Below, in pieces: positions 27,505 to 34,938 of a stretch of DNA of 52,992 nt (within the stretch, counting starts at the first letter, position 1; every line of letters starts with the position of its first letter). This DNA is from CAYJEQ01 sp964369235 (GTDB lineage: Bacteria > Bacillota > Clostridia > Oscillospirales > Ruminococcaceae). The notes under the pieces are model-generated. The model made no database searches, had not been told where the DNA came from, and worked only from the letters and a program-made list of their open reading frames with translations. Position numbers and translations under genes: made by a program. The stretch lies in NCBI GenBank assembly GCA_964369235.1, contig CAYJEQ010000011.1, forward strand, positions 1 to 52,992, in the 5' to 3' direction.

Positions 27505-29568
27505 ATGAATAATTTAATCAAGCTGTTATTTTCTGCAATGAAGCGTGTAACAACAGCTATGACCAGTCCTTTTAGGATGATGTTAGTTAGCATACAGAGA
27601 CTTTTTAATATTAATGTTATTACTGCAAAACTAATATCTCCTCTAACTAGAAAGATAAAAGAACTATTGGCTATTCGCCCCAAAAATAAAGATGACTACC
27701 ACACCATAGGGGGATTTTTAGTATATAAAAAGATCTTCTATACAGTGATTTTGGTAATGTGTGCAGGGGTATTTATCTACTTTAGCATATATGCCCAGCC
27801 TATACCAACCCAGTATCAGGACTCAGCAGAGGCTATAACTACCATATTCTACGATTATGATGATATTAAGCTAAGTGAGTTTTCTGGTGTGGCAAATATC
27901 AGGGCAGCTGATGGTAAGGTTATCTATATAGGTGATGTAGATTTAGGGGTAATTACAGGCTCAGGCAGACTGTATAGCCGAGATGGTCAACTGGTTTACA
28001 GTGGGGATTTCGAGGATAATCTATACAGTGGCGATGGGGTAAAATACTACTCAGATGGCAGTATCCTTTATGAAGGAGAGTTTGCAAGTAATCTTTATAA
28101 CGGTGCTGGCAAACTATATGATATTTCTGGAGATGTAGTTTACGAAGGCAGTTTTAAAGATGGTCAGTACCAAGGTGATGGAGCTGTATTTATGGATAAT
28201 AAACTTATCTATGAAGGAACTTTTTCCAAAGGTGATTATCACGGTAATGGCACTCTATACCATCTAAATGGCAATGTAAACTATGAAGGTGAGTTCTACA
28301 GTGGTCAGCCACAGGGACAGGGAACACTTTATAATAACTCTGGTAAGGCATTATATACAGGTATGATGTATCAGGGAGAAATTAACTATGAATCACTGCT
28401 AGGGGCAACCTTAGAGGAGATAGACGCTTCCTTCTACGAAACACCAAAAATCTACTATGATGAAAATGACAGCTGTTTTGTTTATGAACAGGCAGGGGTG
28501 ATTATATCCTCTGACAGTAGGGTAATGGTGGATGTATGGGAGAAGGAACAGGATGTTTCTAACACTGGTGAGGGGTATTACTTTTTACCAGGTCAGTATG
28601 ACTATGATACATATACCCAAGAGGATACCTTACCTGATATAGGTGATGAGGATACATTAATAGAGCCAGATATATTTGAGGAAGACCTTCTTATAGAGCC
28701 TGATAGTGATGATCCTTTAGTTAATACTTCACCAGAAGTTCAGCCTCTAATAGCCGAAGAGCCTCCTGCGTATAATGATGGCGCAACCTATATTAATCTT
28801 ATAGGTACAGGGGAAAGCCCTATGGAGGTAGCTTATAAAAATCACTTTGGAGATATAGAGATAGTTTTAGATAAAGAAGATAATCCCTATATAAAATCTA
28901 TGACACTTAGTGGTGGATCCAGTAGTGATAATGAGGAGTTACAGCAGTATCTTGATGACCTAACAGAACAGCTAGAGGAAGAACAGGAAAAAGCTGATCA
29001 GGAGCGTCAAGAGTACCTAGATGAGCTGGAAAAAATCAGAGAAGAAAACACCAAAGCTCAGGAAGAGGCCTTAAAGGCACAAGAGGAGGAGCAGGAAGAA
29101 GCTGCAGCAGCAGCCCAGGCGGCAATAGAAGCAGCAGAAGCTGCCTCCCAGCCAGATATACCTGATTTTGTAGATAAGGAGATAACCCTCTACTTTGAGA
29201 TTGATAGGGATATATGGCAAAGCGAAGATGAGCTGGATAAAACCAAGGTATTTATCGAAAAGGTAACGGTTATGAGTGGAGGAAATCCTCTGGAGTTAGG
29301 TGATAATGCAGTGAGTTTTGATGTGGATCTGCCACCTTCCATTGAGGACTGTGTATCTATTGATTTTATCAGACAAAGTATGCCAACTGCCTTTAGCAAT
29401 ATAGCTTTTGAGATGGATAGAGAGAATAAACTATTTATCCAGATTAATAAAATAAACAACGCCGAAAGAATAGTGCAGAAATCATATCAGGTAGATGGGC
29501 TAACCTATACCTACAACTATCAGCTAAGTGATAAGAATTCTATAATGTACTATTCTATCGAAAGATAA
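27505..29568 (+). CDS. Membrane-anchored MORN-repeat protein with coiled coil
   Basis: A 687-residue protein: basic, amphipathic cytoplasmic N-terminus (1-65), one transmembrane helix (about 75-97), then an external part with seven or so MORN-type repeats (about 115-285; motif YEGEF/YSGDF with GxGxLY), an acidic linker (about 340-420), a strongly charged coiled coil (about 477-548, Glu/Gln/Lys-rich, then Ala-rich), and a beta-rich C-terminal domain (about 555-687). MORN repeats often bind lipids or serve as scaffolds. Encoded within the CIS operon between a membrane sensor and the cap gene, it is a candidate envelope anchor or adaptor. Ribosome binding site AAAGGGG. I know of no CIS component with this architecture. 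Confidence 0.75.
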   Translation: MNNLIKLLFSAMKRVTTAMTSPFRMMLVSIQRLFNINVITAKLISPLTRKIKELLAIRPKNKDDYHTIGGFLVYKKIFYTVILVMCAGVFIYFSIYAQPIPTQYQDSAEAITTIFYDYDDIKLSEFSGVANIRAADGKVIYIGDVDLGVITGSGRLYSRDGQLVYSGDFEDNLYSGDGVKYYSDGSILYEGEFASNLYNGAGKLYDISGDVVYEGSFKDGQYQGDGAVFMDNKLIYEGTFSKGDYHGNGTLYHLNGNVNYEGEFYSGQPQGQGTLYNNSGKALYTGMMYQGEINYESLLGATLEEIDASFYETPKIYYDENDSCFVYEQAGVIISSDSRVMVDVWEKEQDVSNTGEGYYFLPGQYDYDTYTQEDTLPDIGDEDTLIEPDIFEEDLLIEPDSDDPLVNTSPEVQPLIAEEPPAYNDGATYINLIGTGESPMEVAYKNHFGDIEIVLDKEDNPYIKSMTLSGGSSSDNEELQQYLDDLTEQLEEEQEKADQERQEYLDELEKIREENTKAQEEALKAQEEEQEEAAAAAQAAIEAAEAASQPDIPDFVDKEITLYFEIDRDIWQSEDELDKTKVFIEKVTVMSGGNPLELGDNAVSFDVDLPPSIEDCVSIDFIRQSMPTAFSNIAFEMDRENKLFIQINKINNAERIVQKSYQVDGLTYTYNYQLSDKNSIMYYSIER

Positions 29569-29608
29569 CAACAAAACCCAAAACTCACAGAAAGGCATGG
29601 TTATAATA

Positions 29609-30193
29609 ATGGCAGATTTTTCTATAATATCAGATGCTAGCACAGCACTGATTAAGCTGTTACAGGCTAATCTATGCCCAGATTTAATATCCTCTAATGA
29701 GGCAATTAGTCTAGTAGCCCCTAATGATAAAAATGGGGATTTTCAGCTGGGGATGTTTATGTATGATATGCAGGAGATTAATGAATATCGAAGCTCTGCC
29801 CCTATACGCAGAGGGGATAATACCATGACATTTCCAGATAAGGCATTTACTCTGTCCTATATGCTATTTATTAATAGCAATGCCCAGATAGCCTCTGGTG
29901 CAGAGACAGAGCAGAGAATTTTTGGCAGAACTATTCAAACATTAATGGACAACCCAAATATTAGGCTATCGATGGCACAACCCTATTCGGAGAATGAGGG
30001 GGATAGTATATTCTTATCTATTCTAAATCCTAGCTACGAGGATAAAAATCGTATCTGGACCTCCTTCTCAATGCCCTATCAGATGGCTATATATATAAAT
30101 GTTGCACCGGTGGTTATATCCTCTAGACGCAGTGAGAAATTTGTCAGAGTTACCGATGCTACATTTACAAGCAATCAGATTATCAAAAATTAA
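29609..30193 (+). CDS. CIS cap / tail terminator, DUF4255 (Afp16/Pvc16-like)
   Basis: About 194 residues matching the DUF4255 (Pvc16 N-terminal) family: MADFSIISDASTALIKLL at the N-terminus, then the L-S-Y-M-L-F-I-N-S segment and the IYINVAPVVISS end. In characterised eCIS this protein caps the tube and sheath at the end away from the baseplate. The open frame also allows ATG at 29597, but the AAAGG at 29591-29595 lies only one base before it; ATG 29609 gives the usual family N-terminus. The assignment is secure at family level. It begins the run of structural genes. Confidence 0.82.
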   Translation: MADFSIISDASTALIKLLQANLCPDLISSNEAISLVAPNDKNGDFQLGMFMYDMQEINEYRSSAPIRRGDNTMTFPDKAFTLSYMLFINSNAQIASGAETEQRIFGRTIQTLMDNPNIRLSMAQPYSENEGDSIFLSILNPSYEDKNRIWTSFSMPYQMAIYINVAPVVISSRRSEKFVRVTDATFTSNQIIKN

Positions 30194-30237
30194 AATTACA
30201 GTTTCTAGCTTTGCTAGAATGTAAGGGGGGGATGAAA

Positions 30238-30942
30238 ATGTTTCGTAAAACCGTCAATTTTGCCCTACAGCTTTATGACGATTTTAACGGCAGAACCATT
30301 TTAAAAGGCGGTCATATATTTAAAGTTAATGACCGCATAGTAACACCCATATACAAATTAGAGGGATTTTATGTTTTCTGTGGCCTAGAGGGAAATGTGT
30401 TTAATGTAAACATTAGTGGTGGTAAATACCTAGAGGAAAATCTAGTGATTACCCCAGAAAATTACCCATCACAAAGTATCCCAGTAAGGCTGTATCGACG
30501 CTACCAAGCCGGATTTTCCGACTGTGAATATATAGAAGGTGTATTAAAGCCAGGTCAGACTGTTTTTGCTCTTAAACAGAGTAAAACTGCAATGAAACTT
30601 ATCTCGGTTAAAAAAGAAGATGAGCAGATTAAGGTAGCTTTATCAGGGTATTTCTATACCCCAGCTCAGCAGATAAGGTTTATGATCGGTAAAGAACCCA
30701 ATAGGGAGTGCTTTATTACCGATATGGTCCAGCCAGACAAATCCTACAACATCTACGGAAGCCTTAAGCATAACCACAAAGGTGGTACTCCAGTTTGGCG
30801 TGCCTATGCTAGCAGATGTGATGATGATGGTAGATATTTTATCCCAGTGGATAAAGGAGAAGGGGCGCTTATTAAAGAGGTGCTATTTTATGAGGAGGGG
30901 GATGAGAAGTGGGGCTGCTCGTATGTAACGGAGCTCAGATGA
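30238..30942 (+). CDS. Beta-sandwich CIS accessory protein
   Basis: About 235 residues. The start is placed at ATG 30238, eight bases after AAGGGGG; the open frame extends upstream to TTG 30211 and ATG 30232. It has no signal peptide or membrane helix. The first ~90 residues (FRKTVNFALQLYDDFNGR ... YYVFxxL-like ... VRLYRRYQAGF) resemble the carboxypeptidase-regulatory-like beta-sandwich proteins that often follow the DUF4255 gene in eCIS clusters. The second half is also beta-rich. Its 3' end overlaps the next gene by 34 bp, with that gene's ribosome binding site inside it. Probably a particle accessory or cap-associated protein; exact role unknown. Confidence 0.6.
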   Translation: MFRKTVNFALQLYDDFNGRTILKGGHIFKVNDRIVTPIYKLEGFYVFCGLEGNVFNVNISGGKYLEENLVITPENYPSQSIPVRLYRRYQAGFSDCEYIEGVLKPGQTVFALKQSKTAMKLISVKKEDEQIKVALSGYFYTPAQQIRFMIGKEPNRECFITDMVQPDKSYNIYGSLKHNHKGGTPVWRAYASRCDDDGRYFIPVDKGEGALIKEVLFYEEGDEKWGCSYVTELR

Positions 30943-31298
30943 TGTGTAGTTTTGGGGCGGCGCCGTCGGCGCTTGTTGTATTACCAGTAAACAAAACCCT
31001 ATCAGGTACACCAGCAGCTAATATTATGGACTTTAAGCCCATGGTGAATATAATGCCCTTTGGCATGTGTTCATCTCTTGCAAATCCCACAGTAGCTAGT
31101 GCAACCTCAGCAGCACTAGGGGTACTGACTCCCATGCCTTGTGTACCTGTAATAACAGGACCTTGGGCTCCTGGTTCACTTAAGAGCCTAATTGCAGGAC
31201 AACCTGCACTAAATAATTCCTGTAAGTGCTTTTGTGCTTATGCAGGGGTTATTCAAATCACAAATCCAGGACAGACAAAAACAATGGTTGGTAATTAG
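30909..31298 (+). CDS. PAAR-like spike-tip protein (DUF4280)
   Basis: A 129-residue DUF4280 protein. Characteristic segments are VCNGAQMMCSFGAAPS near the start, NIMDFKPMVNIMPFGMCSS (about 38-56), GVLTPMPCVPVITGPW (about 71-86) and PALNNSCKCFCAYAGVI (about 99-115). The conserved Cys and Met pattern fits a metal-stabilised cone that caps the spike. The start is GTG at 30909, seven bases after GAGGAGGGGG and inside the previous gene (34-bp overlap, different frame). It is placed away from the spike gene, but only one PAAR-like gene is present in the window. Confidence 0.85.
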   Translation: MGLLVCNGAQMMCSFGAAPSALVVLPVNKTLSGTPAANIMDFKPMVNIMPFGMCSSLANPTVASATSAALGVLTPMPCVPVITGPWAPGSLKSLIAGQPALNNSCKCFCAYAGVIQITNPGQTKTMVGN

Positions 31299-31328
31299 AG
31301 TTATACTCTAAAATTAAACAATTTAAGT

Positions 31329-31369
31329 AAAGGAGGAAGACCATCCTTACCAGATGGTCGTAACGAGAA
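31329..31369 (+). promoter_or_regulatory. Distant ribosome binding site plus hairpin before the sheath gene
   Basis: A strong AAAGGAGG (31329-31336) lies 33 bases before the sheath ATG, too far for normal initiation. Between them is a perfect 7-bp hairpin (GACCATC 31339-31345, loop CTTACCA, GATGGTC 31353-31359). Folding it would leave 2 + 10 unpaired bases between the Shine-Dalgarno and the ATG. An in-frame TAA at 31361 rules out an upstream start. A seven-codon frame (ATG 31354 to TGA 31375-31377) overlaps the sheath start. Confidence 0.6.
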
Positions 31370-33094
31370 ATGGCTGAATATTTATCTCCAGGTGTGTATG
31401 TAGAAGAATTTGAGTCGGGCATGAGAGCGATGGAGGGTGTTAGCACAAGTACAGCAGGCTTTGTAGGCCTTGCAGAAAAAGGTGCTGTTACCGGTACTCC
31501 AGAGTTTATCACAAGTTTTGCTGAATTCCAGCGTAAATTCGGTGGTTACCTATCCGAAACAGCATTTGGTGGCAATCGCTACCTAGCTTATTCCGTTGAA
31601 CAGTTCTTTGCTAATGGTGGCGCTCGTTGTTACATTATGCGTGTAGCTCCACAGGACGCTAAACTGGCAACAGGTGCTATGGGCTCCATGGTTATCAAAG
31701 CTAAAAATGTTGGTAAATGGGGTAATAACATTAAGATTACTAGCGTAGTTGCTTCTAAGGCTAAGAGTCAGGTTATAGGCTCAGAAGAAGATGCAGCTTC
31801 TGGTACAATTACCTACCAGCTAAAGAATGCTTCTGGCTTTACAGTTGGCGATGTAGTTGCATTTGTAGACGCTGATGAGGCTGTTGAGTACAACGCTATT
31901 GCAAAAATTCAGGGTAATGGGGTAACATTTGTAAATGTATTTGAGCATGGCAATATTATCGACACCTCTGTAGTTGCAAAAAGATGGATTGCAAGCTGTG
32001 AAGCTACAATTCAGGTTGCTTGTGGTGATGAGGTTGAGCTATATGAAAATATCTCCCTAAATCCACAAAGTGCAGACTTTATTGAGAATAGAATGGCTAG
32101 ATCTGCCCTAATTAACATTAAGTATGATGCAATTGATGAAATCTTCCCTCCAATGCTTGTTATTGCTGGCGATGCTAAAGCTAAAAAAGCTACTATGGCT
32201 CTAGCTGGTGGTAGTGACGGTAATGGTAAGAATGTAACTGATGATATCTACATCGGTGGTGGTGATACACCAGGTAAGAGAACAGGTCTAGAGGCATTTA
32301 ACGAAATCTCCAATGTTAGCATTATGGCTATCCCTGGGATTACATCTCCAGCTGTTCAGCTTGCGCTAGTTACCCATTGTTCCAATCTAGGTAGCCGTTT
32401 TGCTGTACTAGATATGCCAGGGGAAGTTAGCAAACCACAGGAACTGCTAATCCATCGTGAAATCGTTGATAGCGACTACGCTGCAATGTATCACCCATGG
32501 CTACAGGTATATGATATGGCAGCTAAAAAGCCTACATATATCCCTCCATCTGGTGCTATATGTGGTATCTACGCTAGAAGTGATAACACAAGAGGTGTTC
32601 ACAAAGCTCCAGCTAATGAGGTAGTAAATAACTGCCTAGGTCTATCCTGCCTATACAATAAGGGGGAACAGGATCTACTAAATCCAGCTGGTGTAAACTT
32701 AATTCGTGCTCTACCTGGACAGGGTATAAGAGTATGGGGTGGCAGAACTTGCTCCTCCAATAGCCTGTGGAAATATGTCAATGTACGCAGACTATTTATC
32801 TTCTTAGAAGAAACAATTAAATCCCAGACTAACTGGGCAGTATTTGAGCCAAACGATCAGGTGCTGTGGGCGAGAGTTGGCATGACAATTCGCTCCTTCT
32901 TAAGAGATATGTATCGCAGTGGTGCTCTGGTAGGCGCAAGTGAATCCGAAGCATTCTTTGTTAATATCGGGCCAGATACCATGACACAGCAGGATATTCT
33001 AAACGGCAGACTAATCTGTGAAATCGGGGTATCTCCAAGCCGTCCAGCTGAATTTGTAATCTTTAGAATTACACAGTTCATGAAGGAAAACTAA
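31370..33094 (+). CDS. CIS contractile sheath protein
   Basis: A 574-residue tail-sheath protein. The N-terminus MAEYLSPGVYVEE is the classical sheath start, followed by TSTAGFVGLAEKG (about 25-37) and FGG..AVEQFFANGGARCYIMRV-type sequence (to about 86). The C-terminal domain contains DMYRSGALVGASESEAF (about 517-533) and GVSPSRPAEFVIFRI (near the end), which form the interlocking strands and tube-contacting helix in this family. Only one sheath gene is present, unlike Afp/PVC, which have three. GC and codon use look optimised relative to neighbours, as expected for the most abundant component. Translation start appears to use an unusual distant Shine-Dalgarno. Confidence 0.95.
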   Translation: MAEYLSPGVYVEEFESGMRAMEGVSTSTAGFVGLAEKGAVTGTPEFITSFAEFQRKFGGYLSETAFGGNRYLAYSVEQFFANGGARCYIMRVAPQDAKLATGAMGSMVIKAKNVGKWGNNIKITSVVASKAKSQVIGSEEDAASGTITYQLKNASGFTVGDVVAFVDADEAVEYNAIAKIQGNGVTFVNVFEHGNIIDTSVVAKRWIASCEATIQVACGDEVELYENISLNPQSADFIENRMARSALINIKYDAIDEIFPPMLVIAGDAKAKKATMALAGGSDGNGKNVTDDIYIGGGDTPGKRTGLEAFNEISNVSIMAIPGITSPAVQLALVTHCSNLGSRFAVLDMPGEVSKPQELLIHREIVDSDYAAMYHPWLQVYDMAAKKPTYIPPSGAICGIYARSDNTRGVHKAPANEVVNNCLGLSCLYNKGEQDLLNPAGVNLIRALPGQGIRVWGGRTCSSNSLWKYVNVRRLFIFLEETIKSQTNWAVFEPNDQVLWARVGMTIRSFLRDMYRSGALVGASESEAFFVNIGPDTMTQQDILNGRLICEIGVSPSRPAEFVIFRITQFMKEN

Positions 33095-33132
33095 TCTAAA
33101 ATATAACATAATCTGAAAGGATGGATTAAAAG

Positions 33133-33582
33133 ATGGCAGTAAATATGTATCCATACAAGAAGTATAATTATAGGGTTGAGATTGACAGTATTGATGTGGC
33201 AGCATTCTCCGAAGTAAGCGGATTTGATGCAACAATTGATGTAATCGAGTACAGAGAAGGTACCGAAGCAATCCAGTCCCCTAGAAAAATGCCTGGTCTT
33301 ACTAAATACGGCAATGTAACTCTAAAATGGGGTATGAGCGAAAACATGTCCTTCTATGAGTGGGTTTCTGGTATCTCTAATGGTACTAAAGGCGCAGCAG
33401 AGGACAGAGTTCAGGACATCACCATCTACCTAATGGACGATGCTCATGGTGATATTGCTAACTGGACACTTGTAAATGCTTGGCCTTGCAAATACACAGC
33501 ACCTGACTTTAACGCTAGTGCTAGTGAAATCGCTTTTGAAAGTGTAGAGCTTGCATTTGAAGAAATGAGAAGAAATCTATAA
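33133..33582 (+). CDS. CIS inner tube protein (gp19-like)
   Basis: A 149-residue tube protein. PYKKYNYRVEIDSIDVAAFSE is followed by VSGFDATIDVIEYREG and the TLKWGMSENMSFYEWV segment; the C-terminus IAFESVELAFEEMRR is typical of T4 gp19/Afp1-type proteins. It polymerises into the tube that is propelled by sheath contraction. The AAAGGATGG ribosome binding site lies eight bases before the ATG, 38 bp after the sheath stop. A cluster of RNA hairpins follows immediately and may set the high expression of sheath and tube relative to the baseplate genes. Confidence 0.95.
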   Translation: MAVNMYPYKKYNYRVEIDSIDVAAFSEVSGFDATIDVIEYREGTEAIQSPRKMPGLTKYGNVTLKWGMSENMSFYEWVSGISNGTKGAAEDRVQDITIYLMDDAHGDIANWTLVNAWPCKYTAPDFNASASEIAFESVELAFEEMRRNL

Positions 33583-33597
33583 TTTTAATCTCCTATA

Positions 33598-33637
33598 GGA
33601 TGTGGTAGGAAGCCCTACCACATCCCCTAATAGGGGG
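33598..33637 (+). promoter_or_regulatory. Strong mRNA hairpin after the tube gene
   Basis: A perfect 12-bp stem (GGATGTGGTAGG 33598-33609, CCTACCACATCC 33614-33625) with a four-base loop starts 16 bp after the tube stop codon. CCCCTAATAGGGG-type sequence follows (33624-33637). There is no T-run, so it is more likely a 3'-end stabiliser or processing signal than a full terminator. Confidence 0.65.
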
Positions 33638-33664
33638 CAATAGATAAGGGTAAATAAATAGCAG

Positions 33665-33739
33665 AAAGCAAAAAACTAGAGGCTGATTTTAAGTTTAAAT
33701 CAGTTAAAGCTATGATAGGTTTAGGAAGGTTTTTGCTTT
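33665..33739 (+). terminator. Possible leaky terminator or structured spacer
   Basis: AAAGCAAAAA (33665-33674) pairs with TTTTTGCTTT (33730-33739) around an inner CTGATTT / AAATCAG hairpin. The following bases are moderately T-rich. No gene lies between 33583 and 33797. Together with the preceding hairpin it may attenuate transcription into the baseplate genes. Confidence 0.4.
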
Positions 33740-33797
33740 TAGGTGTTTATTTAATAATTTAATATACAGTGGTTAAGCCACAGAAAGAGAGATTAAT

Positions 33798-34172
33798 ATG
33801 GAATTTGATTTTGTTACTGAATATGAATTTGACCTACCAAAAGGCTATGTAGATAATACAGGTACCCTACATAAAAGAGGGGTTATGCGTCTAGCTACTG
33901 CTGCTGATGAGATACTGCCTCTAAGAGATCCACGAGTAGTACAAAACCCTGGATACCTTACAATAATACTTCTCTCTCGTGTAATTACCTCACTGGGTAC
34001 TCTCCCTAAATTAGATCCTAGAGTAGTGGAAAAATTCTTCTCCTCAGACCTTGCTTTCTTGCAGGATATGTACCAGAAAATTAACGCTATCGAGCCTATA
34101 CTAGATAGCTGTGTATGCCCAGAATGTGGGAATAAATTTCAGCAAGCTGTAAATTTTACGATGGCGGAGTAA
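33798..34172 (+). CDS. Phage-tail/hub assembly chaperone-like protein with zinc ribbon
   Basis: A 124-residue zero-frame product. The central part (GVMRLATAADEILPLRDPRV, then NPGYLTIILLSRVITSLG, about residues 28-70) is typical of tail-assembly proteins found between tube and baseplate genes in eCIS. The C-terminus carries CVCPECG (about 108-114), half of a zinc-ribbon-like knuckle. The frame ends MAE-stop. A second open frame in -1 overlaps its last 34 bases, has no start codon and encodes a conserved small CIS protein, so this gene probably also yields a longer frameshift product. Confidence 0.82.
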   Translation: MEFDFVTEYEFDLPKGYVDNTGTLHKRGVMRLATAADEILPLRDPRVVQNPGYLTIILLSRVITSLGTLPKLDPRVVEKFFSSDLAFLQDMYQKINAIEPILDSCVCPECGNKFQQAVNFTMAE

Positions 34173-34348
34173 CTATATATCCAGAACAGTTACTATATCA
34201 GGAGATATCATTTATATCTTACTATTACAACTGGGACTTTAACACAGTGGTAAAGTTAGATCACAAAACAAGAAGGCGGTTTTGTGCTGAAATCTCCGCC
34301 ATTCATAAAGAGATTAACAATGAGCCTAAGAATATATTTGAGATATAA
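34136..34348 (+). CDS. Frame -1 extension of the assembly chaperone (DUF6760-like)
   Basis: An open frame of 70 codons, -1 relative to the chaperone, overlapping its 3' end and containing no ATG, GTG or TTG start before the conserved part. After the predicted slip it reads YDGGVTIYPEQLLYQEISF, then NWDFNTVVKLDHKTRRRF and ends NIFEI. This matches the small tail protein that follows the chaperone in eCIS clusters (I recall it as DUF6760: YP-x-LYEE-x-xxIAY-x-x-W ... L-x-H-x-x-R-x-x-W). Predicted fused product is about 187 residues. A sequencing error or frameshift mutation is the main alternative. Confidence 0.7.
   Translation: MSASCKFYDGGVTIYPEQLLYQEISFISYYYNWDFNTVVKLDHKTRRRFCAEISAIHKEINNEPKNIFEI
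34151..34157 (+). promoter_or_regulatory. Putative -1 ribosomal frameshift slippery heptamer
   Basis: A AAT TTT in the chaperone's reading frame fits the X XXY YYZ rule and lies within the overlap of the two frames. Ten bases downstream a 6-bp stem (AGTAAC 34168-34173, GTTACT 34189-34194) could act as a stimulator. Confidence 0.6.
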
Positions 34349-34381
34349 TTAGCAGTAACCTACAGAAAGGAAGGTAAGCAC

Positions 34382-34912
34382 ATGGCAGCAACAACACCTG
34401 TAACCCCAACATCAGGATCATGGCGACCAAAAACAGGTAAGCTACCTCGCCAACCTGTACCTGGGTATAATTTTGAGGTATATATCCAGATGGTACCACT
34501 TAGTTTTTCTAAGATAAGTGGTATGGAAATGAGCGTAGAAACCGAGGCAATTGTAGAAGGTGGAAACAATAGATTTACCAGATCCTTATTAAAACCTGTT
34601 ACAGGTGAGAGGATACTAACACTGGAAAGAGGTATGGTTGGGGTTTTTGATACACCGGTATTTCTAGCTATGATTGCTGGTAGATTTGCTGTGGGACAGC
34701 GTCTTAACATTCCCATTGCTTTAGTTATTAGAAATCAAGCTGGCAAGGTAACAAAGATATACTCTATTAACGGTGCCACAGTGAGAAAATGGAGTATTTC
34801 CCCACTAGATGCAGCCTCAGGAAATATCCTAATAGAAACATTTGAACTTACCTACGAAACACTAGAAGATCAGGGTATGTTAGCAATGGCTGGAAATATG
34901 CTAGGAATATAG
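34382..34912 (+). CDS. Second tube-like protein / tube initiator (Afp5-like)
   Basis: A 176-residue gp19-family protein. After a Pro/Thr-rich start it has PGYNFEVYIQMVPLSFSKIS, then GMEMSVETEAIVEGGNNRF and the LERGMVGV segment; the end reads ETFELTYETLEDQG. It is more divergent than the main tube protein and is placed between the assembly chaperone and the baseplate genes, as are the tube-initiator proteins that bridge hub and tube in eCIS. Ribosome binding site AAAGGAAGG. Confidence 0.85.
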   Translation: MAATTPVTPTSGSWRPKTGKLPRQPVPGYNFEVYIQMVPLSFSKISGMEMSVETEAIVEGGNNRFTRSLLKPVTGERILTLERGMVGVFDTPVFLAMIAGRFAVGQRLNIPIALVIRNQAGKVTKIYSINGATVRKWSISPLDAASGNILIETFELTYETLEDQGMLAMAGNMLGI

Positions 34913-34938
34913 ATAACTACTTATAAAGGAGGGTAGAG

